A stretch of DNA of 64,000 nucleotides from Gymnorhina tibicen (lineage: Eukaryota > Chordata > Aves > Passeriformes > Artamidae), in assembly GCA_013399875.1 (NCBI GenBank), contig VXAZ01009688.1, forward strand, positions 372,830 through 436,829. The letters are read 5' to 3'. Made by a program: the position numbers and the translations under genes. The notes below the pieces were generated by a model, which worked only from the letters and a program-made list of their open reading frames with translations, was not told the DNA's origin and searched no databases. Of the stretch, positions 53,587 to 64,000 are shown piece by piece (position 1 is the first letter of the stretch; each line of letters begins with the position of its first letter).

Positions 53587-54773
53587 TTTGCTCTGATGGC
53601 AACTTCTGGGAAGAACACTTAATTCCTTAACCTGGGGACCAGAGGGGTTTACCTGACCACATGATCAGCATGAGGTTAAGCATCTAAAGGTGTTTTTTTT
53701 AAAAAATACCTTTCTATTCTTTGGGATTTTCTGACTATTTCTTAGCTCCATGTATCCTGGAGGACTGCAAAGTGAAATTCTAGAGCACTGGGCGGCTTCT
53801 CAGCGTGCCAGAGCCTTCAGAACTGATTTATTATGCGTGGCCGTTTCTGAAGGCCATCGCATTTTGAGCTGCCCATTTCCTTGCCCGTCTGTGTGTTTAC
53901 TTACACACACATCAACTTGCACTTTGTTTGTCCCTTTATAGTCAATACCTTCCACTGATACTCCTCCATCTCAATGGAATTGTCCTGAAATCGTTTGACC
54001 TGAGTTTATTTTCTCTTCTGGAAATAATAATAATTTATTCGCATTTAATAATTTAAGAAAAATGGCGAGAGAGCCTTGCCCGGTGTTCACGGAGCAGCTG
54101 CTGGGTGAGGAAGGGGGGTGTGTGTGGGGAGGCTGCCTGGGCTCCGTCCTTACGAGCAACATTTGATCCTGGGACTATTTCTGGGAAGTTCAGGGCCCAG
54201 TCAGGACTTGCTGCTGCGCTGGCTGGCCGGGGTTGGTCTGATGGAATGCTTTAGGAGCTTCTCTCTTAAAACCGACGATGGGGGTTTTGGTATTTGCAGA
54301 TGTTGGTGATTGCAGGGCTTGGAGCAAGCTGGTCCAGGGGGAGGTGCCCACTGGGGACGCCGTGTGCCCCAGGAGCCGTCCCAGTGCCACAGTCCCAGCA
54401 CTGCGCAGTGCCCCCCATCCTGCAGAGACACAGCCCCGGGGTCTCACTTTATTGTCCTCAAAATCTCGAACTGAGGGTTGCAGGGTTGGGTTTTTTCCTC
54501 CTTTTACATTGAATTATTCAATAGTTGAAGTGAGTAAAATTAAAGATTTCTAGACTGGTGATGTTTGGAATATAAGAAGGATAGCAAAATCTGTTTCATT
54601 TGAACTCTAATCTCTGGTCATGTATAAAATGAATAAAATGCAGTAAGTGTGGAGAAATATGATTTACAACAGCAGCCAGAGTCTGGCTCCGAATACCCAA
54701 AAATGCCAAGATTGTGTGTCAGTCAATTTAGCAGTGCAGTGGCGAGGGGGAGCAATGAAATGAAGGCTTTCTC

Positions 54774-54822
54774 TTTTTTCCTTTCCTTTTTTTTTTTTGT
54801 TTTTTGTTTTTTGTAAGAAGTG
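54774..54822. repeat. Pyrimidine/T-rich low-complexity tract
   Basis: A run of T with C and G interruptions: CTTTCCTTTTTTTTTTTTG, then TTTTTTG twice. Its end, TTTTTTGTAAG, is not preceded by coding sequence, and no exon is inferred. Confidence 0.8.
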
Positions 54823-56659
54823 ACAGATGAAGAATTATTTCTAGCTCCAAAAAGCCAAGTGCTCAGCCCGTGAGAGAGGGAAAAGCCATTATTTTAATAA
54901 TGGAAGTTGAGGATGTACATTACTTCTACTGCACTTTGTGTTTGTCTCTTTTAGTGATGTGTAACTTACTTTAGAGATAGGATCACAAACAGGAATGCCA
55001 AGCAAGAGATGTTAGACGGTTCTGAGGATTGATAATGGGATTTCTGGAACTCTTCCCTCTGGCTGTGCCTGAAATGCAGCCAAGCCCTGCTGTGGCTGAA
55101 ATTTCTGATCACCTGCAGACCCTCTGGTGAGCCAGCAGCAGGGATGTGGAGGTCTCAGGACACTCCTGGTGTGGGCAGACCTGCACTGGGTACCAGCCCA
55201 AGGCTGGGATCCTGTGGGACACTTCACCCATTTCAAATTCTGTCCCTCACCTGTGGACATGTAATCAGCAGGGAAGAAAAATCAGGAGAGGGACGTGCAG
55301 CTGTTTTGTGACCCTGTGTTTGTGTCACCACCTCTGTTAGCAGGGACAGGGCAGGGAGGGCTCATCCTCTCCCTGAGCAGGACAGGGATCACAGCCTCTG
55401 GATCTGCCTCTGGCTGCCCACGCCGGTATCCACAGTGGGGCCCAGGACCCTCATCCCCAGCCAGGGACAGCACTGAGCTGTGCTCAGTGTCCGGGGCACA
55501 GAAAGAAGCAGATGAACCCAAAGGGAGAGAGAACTTCTCCTGTTCAGCGGTGGGGACGCACAGACCTCGCTCCAAACCCCCTGTCCTTGCAGGATGGCTT
55601 CTTCCTGGCGCTCCCTTAACTCTGCCCAGTTTCCATCCAAGGGCAGTGAAACCCAGCAGTCAGTTCCAGGGAGACACCAACTCCAAACACCTTCAATCCT
55701 TCGCTGGCCTGAGCCAGGGCCAGCACTGTCCTTTTCTTGGCCGAGCCAAGAAAATTCCAAGTGATTCCAAGCAGTTCCTGGGCACCTTTGCTGTCTGTGT
55801 ACCTGCTACAGAAAGCCAGGGCAGCTCTTTTTGCAGCAGGTGAGGGATCTGCAGAATATTGTCTGTACGAACCGTTTGGCTGGTGGGCTCGCCGCTGGTG
55901 CTGCCTCAGTGTCTCTGTCAGCCATCAGACGTGTGTGAAAGCAGCGCTTGCTTTTCCATCGCTGCTCTGTCCAATTAGCTGGCTAATTTAATTTCCTTCT
56001 AGATAAGCTGTTAGAGTTTCTCTCGCAGGCTGGAGGGACAAAATTCCTCCTCTTCTGCATCTGCATCAGATCCCTCAGAGCAAGTGCTTCAGCGTTTGCT
56101 ATTTTGAATTATCACACAAGTTATAGATATAACCCATGAACGTTTATTTTGGTGCATGCAAATTTCTTGCATAAGGAAGTTCCTAATATAAGAGAACAAG
56201 CTGTATAAGAGATTTAGCTGGAATAACCAAGATATTTAAAATACAGACATTCACTTCAACTCTCCTCCACACATTTGCCTGTGAACCACAGGCTGAAAAA
56301 CTCAATGTGCTGGGTGCTCTTGGGACGTGGAAATGAACGGTGGCTCTGACAAGGTGACATCAGGAGGAACAGTTTCACCGTGCAGGCACAGGGAATTGGG
56401 AATTTGTCCTTTTAGTCCTGTTTACTCCATGCTGGCTGCCTTTGCACGTGGCCTCTGCAGGTGGGAATCTCTGGGAATATGACTGAATTTTCCTTTTGAT
56501 GGCTGAGCCTTCTGCTGCAAGGAACACGCTGGGACGTGATCCATGACAGCATTCCTGCATCCCGGGCTGTGCAACGCTGCCACAGGGGCTGGGACATGAT
56601 CCTGCCCTCAGCATGTTGGTCTTTTAGATGCTTCTATTTGAGGAATTCTCATTTTGTTG

Positions 56660-56893
56660 GTATAAATTGGATACTGGGAAGGAATTGTTCCCTGTGAAGG
56701 TGGGGAGGCCCTGGCACAGGGTGCCCAGAGCAGCTGGGGCTGCCCCTGGATCCCTGGCAGTGCCCAAGGCCAGGCTGGACGGGGCTTGGAGCAGCCTGGG
56801 ACAGTGGAAGGTGTCCCTGCCATGGCAGGGGTGGCACTGGATGGGCTTTAGGGTCCCTTCCCACCCGAACCAGTCTGGGATTCTGTGATGTGC
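56660..56893 (+). mobile_element. CR1 fragment, about 235 bp
   Basis: Forward CR1 from TTGGATACTGGGAAGGAATT through GGTGGGGAGGCCCTGGCACA, CCTGGATCCCTGGCAGTGCC, GGACGGGGCTTGGAGCAGCC, CATGGCAGGGGTGGCACTGG to GGGATTCTGTGATG. It is well preserved and of the dominant subfamily. Confidence 0.92.
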
Positions 56894-57376
56894 AGCCCAT
56901 TCCCTGAGCCTGGCCAGGAGCCCTGGGGTTCTTTGGGCACCCAAGCACTGCCAGGTTGCACAACAACCAGCCACTGAAGGGACATCTTCTGACACTAAAA
57001 TCCCATCCTTTCCTTCAGTGTCACCTTTCATATAATTGCCAAGCACAGCATTTATAATTAGATGGTGTGATTGATTCCCTGACACCCCACAGCCACCCCA
57101 CAGCGGCTCTTTGCCTGCCCTGCTATTCCTGCTGTAATAACCGTGATCAGCACAGCTCCTGTGATTGTTTATCCAGCGTCCCTTGGGCAGCACCCCTTGT
57201 CACTTGTGAGACTTCCTGAGCATCTCCCTTGGCACAGGGCTGCTGTCCCAGCTGGCTCTGGGCTGGTTTCTGAGGGACGTGGCTGTGCTCCATGGGAAAA
57301 GTGCACGCTGAGGGGCACGGGAGGGCAAAGATCCGTGAACATCTCACGTGAAATCATCACCACGTCAGGGACAGGC

Positions 57377-57415
57377 CGGGTTGGGAAGGACCTCAAGGAT
57401 CCCCTTGTTCCGAGG
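57377..57415 (-). mobile_element. Possible CR1 terminal remnant
   Basis: CCGGGTTGGGAAGGACCTCA followed by AGGATCCCCTTGTTCC resembles the reverse CR1 start after its terminal repeat. The rest is not recognisable. Confidence 0.35.
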
Positions 57416-58734
57416 CCTGGCTGCCGAGCCGGGCTGGGACGGAGCTGGCAGGGCTCCTCCCCACCGCTGTTCCATTTCCCTGGGCAGGCCCGTGGAGGGA
57501 CACGGCTGCCTGGGCAAAGCTGCCCTGCCTGAACCCTCATCAATCACCTCGTCTGCGGCAACGGGAGCCGTGCTTCCTCGTACAGATGGGCTTGGGGCTT
57601 CCAGAAGGGTACGGTGCTCCTGAAGGAGGGCTTGTGCTGGAGGACCCCCACCCACCCACCCTCTGGACACCAAAATGTCTGAGGACACATTTGCATTCAG
57701 GTCCTTTCACTTCCCCTTGTTGTTGCAAACACATAACGTGGGGGAAGCTAATTTTAATTTTTATTAAAAAGTGTTTCTCATTCTTATATTTGCACAGCAT
57801 AATGTAGAGAATGAGATAGAATCTTCAGATGACCTGGAAAAGCCTTCTGGGAGATTTATAAACTGTCTGCTTCATCTGTAAGAACATTTGTTTTAATTCC
57901 CATATAAAAGTGAGATAAATTGGCTTGTAATAGCACGAGTCCAAAAATATCTCAAGTTACCACTTTATTTCCATATTGCAACATAACACAATTCAGTGCA
58001 TAATTAGAAAGCTGAATTAGAAAAGAGTAGCAGTTGCTCCTGATTAGACTGAAGGCAAAGCTTTAGCCTACAGAAAGGATTTCTGACTCCTAAAGGGACT
58101 TTTCAAAGCTCTGCAGCTCTGAGTGAAGTTGTTATATAAACTGTAAGTTCAGTTCTCCTGGCCCAGCAGCTGGAAATCTCTCCTGGGCTGGCAGAGACAG
58201 AGGCCTGATCCTGCAGTGCTTTGCTTCCCAGAGGAATCACAGTTCCTGCAGAATCAGCCACTGATGTGTTTTGTTCTATAGAAATTGCCGGTTATTTGAT
58301 GTGTGTATTCCAGACCAGTCCAATTTTCTCTCAAGGTTTTGAAGGTAATTTTTGTGATTTGCATGAATAAAGCAAGAATCTGGAAAACATAAAAATCTAA
58401 AATTCAAATGGAAATCACTTATGTAAAAGAAGTGATAAAATCTAGGTGCTTTTGCATGTGAATGATGTCCTCAGGGTTGGGTTCTCTCCAGTGCCTGCTT
58501 CAAAGTCGGTGCATTTGTAACGCAGGGCGTGAAGTTAAAATTTGTCAAAATTCAGAGTCTGCTTGAGAGAGAAGGAGATTTGAGTGAGGGTGACCCTTCA
58601 GAGTGACTTTGTCCTTCTGTCATAGCAGGTGTGGCTTCAAGCCCTCCAGGGGAGTGGTCCAACACCCCTCCAACCAGTGGGAGACCAACACCAGATTGGT
58701 TTTAGAAAGCCTTGATTTCCACTGGCAACCCTTC

Positions 58735-59125
58735 CAGTCATGGAATGGGTTGGGAGGGACCTCAAAGCCCATCCAGCCCCCCCCCTGCCATGGGCAGGGA
58801 CCCCTTCCACTGTCCCAGGCTGCTCCAAGCCCTGTCCAACCTGGCCTTGGGCACTGCCAGGGATCCAGGGGCAGCCACAGCTGCTCTGGGCACCCTGTGC
58901 CAGGGCCTGCCCACCCTCCCAGGGAACAATTCCTTCCCAATATCTCATCTAACCCTGCCCTCTGGCAGTGGGAAGCCATTCCCTGTGTCCTGTCCCTCCA
59001 GGCCCTTGTAAATCCTCTCTCTCCATCGTTCCTGTAGCTCCTTCAGGCACTGCAAGGCCACAGTTGTGTCACCCCAGAGCCTTCTCCCCTCCAGGCTGAA
59101 TAAGCTCCATCCCAGTTCTCATTCA
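58735..59125 (-). mobile_element. CR1 fragment, about 390 bp, the longest in the window
   Basis: Reverse CR1 from GTCATGGAATGGGTTGGGAG through CCTGCCATGGGCAGGGACCC, GCTCCAAGCCCTGTCCAACC, GGGGCAGCCACAGCTGCTCT, TTCCTTCCCAATATCTCATC, GGGAAGCCATTCCCTGTGTC and AGCTCCTTCAGGCACTGCAA to CTTCTCCCCTCCAGGCTGAA. It reaches further 5' into CR1 than the other copies but still carries no intact coding sequence. Confidence 0.93.
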
Positions 59126-60868
59126 TGTCAAGTTTGAGCATCTCTCACTAAATCTGCATCTTAATTTCTTAATTTAATCTCAGGTTTGGGAGCTGCCAGG
59201 TTCAGCAGCCAGCTGTAAAAGGCACGCATGAGTTATTAGAGTCCCATTGTCAGTTAAATCTGATCCTTTGTACTTTAAGTCACCCATTTGCATTCATCTA
59301 AAATGCTTCCCGAGAATTTATCAGAAGAAGTGAAATAAGAAATGAAATAGTTTCACGTAAACTGCATTTTTATGTCTGACTGGTAAAACCACAAAGCAGA
59401 GATAAAACACATAAAACTGAGGCTCTGCATAATAAGCATATCTATTAGTTTCCCTTATCTTTACGCTGCTCCCATTTGTCATGAGAAGCTTTGTGTGTCA
59501 CTCATCCCTCCTTGTTCTACAAACGCTCTTTTCTCCCTCGCCTTTTATCTCCCATCAGCGTTTGCAAGGTGGGAACCCGGCTGGCGAGGTGCTGCAAAGG
59601 CGCCTTTGATTAAATAATCATTTCACCTTCCACCCCTTCCGGGCAGGAGAAATAAAAACGAACAGCTGAGGTACCGCTGCTCTGCCGGGTGCAGCCTTTG
59701 CAGCAGCCCGGGATTAAGGGGAAGGTGTCGGATCAGAGGATCCCCAGGGGAGGCAGCTCCCAGCAAGGCCAGTTCCCCACCGGGGCAGCCCACGGAGCAC
59801 AGGAGGCTCTGGCTGCAGCGCGCGCCTGGTGCAGAATGCCCCTAATCAAGGGGGGTACAAGGGAGTGACGGAGGCGTGGGGGCCACCTCGCTGGGCCACC
59901 TCGCTGTGGGTCTGACAGGGATGGCCAGCAGCAGGGTCAGGGGCACCCCGGGTGTTCGGGGGACGTTGGCAGGGGTTTGGGGTGGAGGCTCTGAAAGCTC
60001 CCCCAGAGGTGGCTTCAGGGCGCCGTGAGGGCAGGTCTGGAGGCGTTTGAGTTGTTCTCGGAGTTCTTCCGTCAGAAGTTCAGGCTGAGGAGCGCTGAAT
60101 GGGAGGAGAAGAGGAAATGGTGTTCTGAAGCAACCAGCCTCAGTGTGTGATGATTTTCCCCTCTCTCTGGATTTCCTGTATCTTTAATTTCTGAAGAGGA
60201 TCTGCAGAGATGCTGCTGCCTCTTCAGCCCCCTCGCACCTGTATTGTGCTGTCTCTGTGCCTTTTAATTGTGCTGAACCCTCTTAAGTCGTGAGGATTGT
60301 TCTGGTTTATCTGTTACCTATGTCCTCTGAAAAGACAGTTAAAAAAAAAAAAAGGGTAAAAAAGGCTTTTGTACCCCTGTATATTTGCAGAGTACATTTT
60401 TTAATCCCTGTGGTTTCTTTGAATACTCATCTCAGTACCTGCTCTCTGACTTGAAAATATTTTTTCACAATACCAAGCACAGCTGAATGTCATGAGCACA
60501 GAAATCATTGTGTACCCTCTGCAAAGTTATTTCAGTGAACTGTAGAGAATTAAAGTACCATAAAAACAAGAAAATCCCACCTTCCGCAATGTTTTTAAGT
60601 CAGAAATTTCCACTAACTTGTTATTATAGTTCCTCTTCTATAACTTACAGCTCAGCTAAACCTTAATTTATATCAGAATTATTTCAATCCAAATCTGATT
60701 TGCACTCTTTAAACAAATGAACAAAAGCTGTGCCATAACTTGCTGTGGGAACTGTGTTAAGGCCACTGAAAGTCTCCAGCACTGGGGCTGTTGGTGGATC
60801 AGGCAGGGGATTGGTGTGGGACATCGCGGTGGCTGCAGCGCAGAGGTCTCAGCTCGCACATCTTCACT

Positions 60869-61117
60869 GCAAACCAGTTAAAAATCGGTGTGAAATGGGT
60901 GTGTGGGTCTGATCTGCTGCAGCCTGGCCAGGCCCGTGGTGTGTAACACGTGCAAACCAGTTAAAAATCGGTGTGAAATGGGTGTGTGGGTCTGATCTGC
61001 TGCAGCCTGGCCAGGCCCGTGGTGTGTAACATGTGCAAACTGGTTAAAAATCAATGTGAAATGGGTGTTTGTGTCTGAAGCGCTGCGGCCCGGCCAGGCC
61101 CGCGGTGTGTAACCTGT
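60869..61117 (+). repeat. 83 bp tandem repeat, three copies, next to the 247 bp exon acceptor
   Basis: Unit starts (GCAAACC/TGG) are at 60869, 60952 and 61035, exactly 83 bp apart. Copies 1 and 2 differ at about one base; copy 3 has a dozen or so differences and leads directly into the polypyrimidine tract and TAG at 61131-61133. Each unit carries a candidate branch-point-like CTGAT or CTGAA. Copy 3 looks like the ancestral intron end and copies 1 and 2 like a recent duplication of it. Confidence 0.93.
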
Positions 61118-61133
61118 CTCTGTTGTCCCGTAG

Positions 61134-64000
<2,867 letters not shown>

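Overview
This window is vertebrate, almost certainly avian, chromosomal DNA. It lies inside one gene, the group III metabotropic glutamate receptor GRM7 (mGluR7), read on the + strand. Bird origin is inferred from about nineteen fragments of CR1 non-LTR retrotransposons, no sign of Alu-like or L1-like mammalian repeats, and moderate GC with compact introns. The dominant CR1 type, carrying GGATCCAGGGGCAGCCACAG-like segments, looks passerine, but I am less sure of that.

Five coding exons are visible, all with canonical splice sites and compatible phases: 9971-10111 (141 bp), 16226-16426 (201 bp), 19860-19999 (140 bp), 36509-37444 (936 bp) and 61134-61380 (247 bp). From the exon-size series of group III receptors they are probably coding exons 5 to 9 of 10. 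Together they encode the second half of the Venus-flytrap glutamate-binding domain, the nine-cysteine linker, all seven transmembrane helices and the proximal cytoplasmic tail, 588 codons in all. Earlier exons lie to the left of base 1. The last, alternatively spliced exon, which gives the 7a or 7b C terminus, was not found before base 64000. No second gene is supported on either strand.

Layout: 1-9970 is the 3' part of an intron, with a perfect 4 x 72 bp minisatellite. 10112-16225 and 16427-19859 are introns; the second opens with a C-rich repeat broken by an 88-base assembly gap. 20000-36508 is a 16.5 kb intron ending in a 70 bp tandem duplication that abuts the acceptor of the 936 bp exon. 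37445-61133 is a 23.7 kb intron with a 41 bp minisatellite, most of the CR1 copies, an exon-free CpG island near 49.1 kb, two perfect palindromic RFX X-box motifs, and an 83 bp tandem repeat that runs into the acceptor of the 247 bp exon. 61381-64000 is the start of the last intron.

There is no prokaryote-style gene system here. The points most worth a second look are: (1) an abrupt change of third-position composition inside the 936 bp exon; (2) a cysteine-rich linker that departs from the usual GRM7 sequence toward GRM4/GRM8-like residues; (3) tandem repeats that copy the acceptor-proximal sequence of two different introns; (4) the intronic CpG island with nearby X-boxes. Comparisons with mammalian paralogues are from memory and were not aligned.
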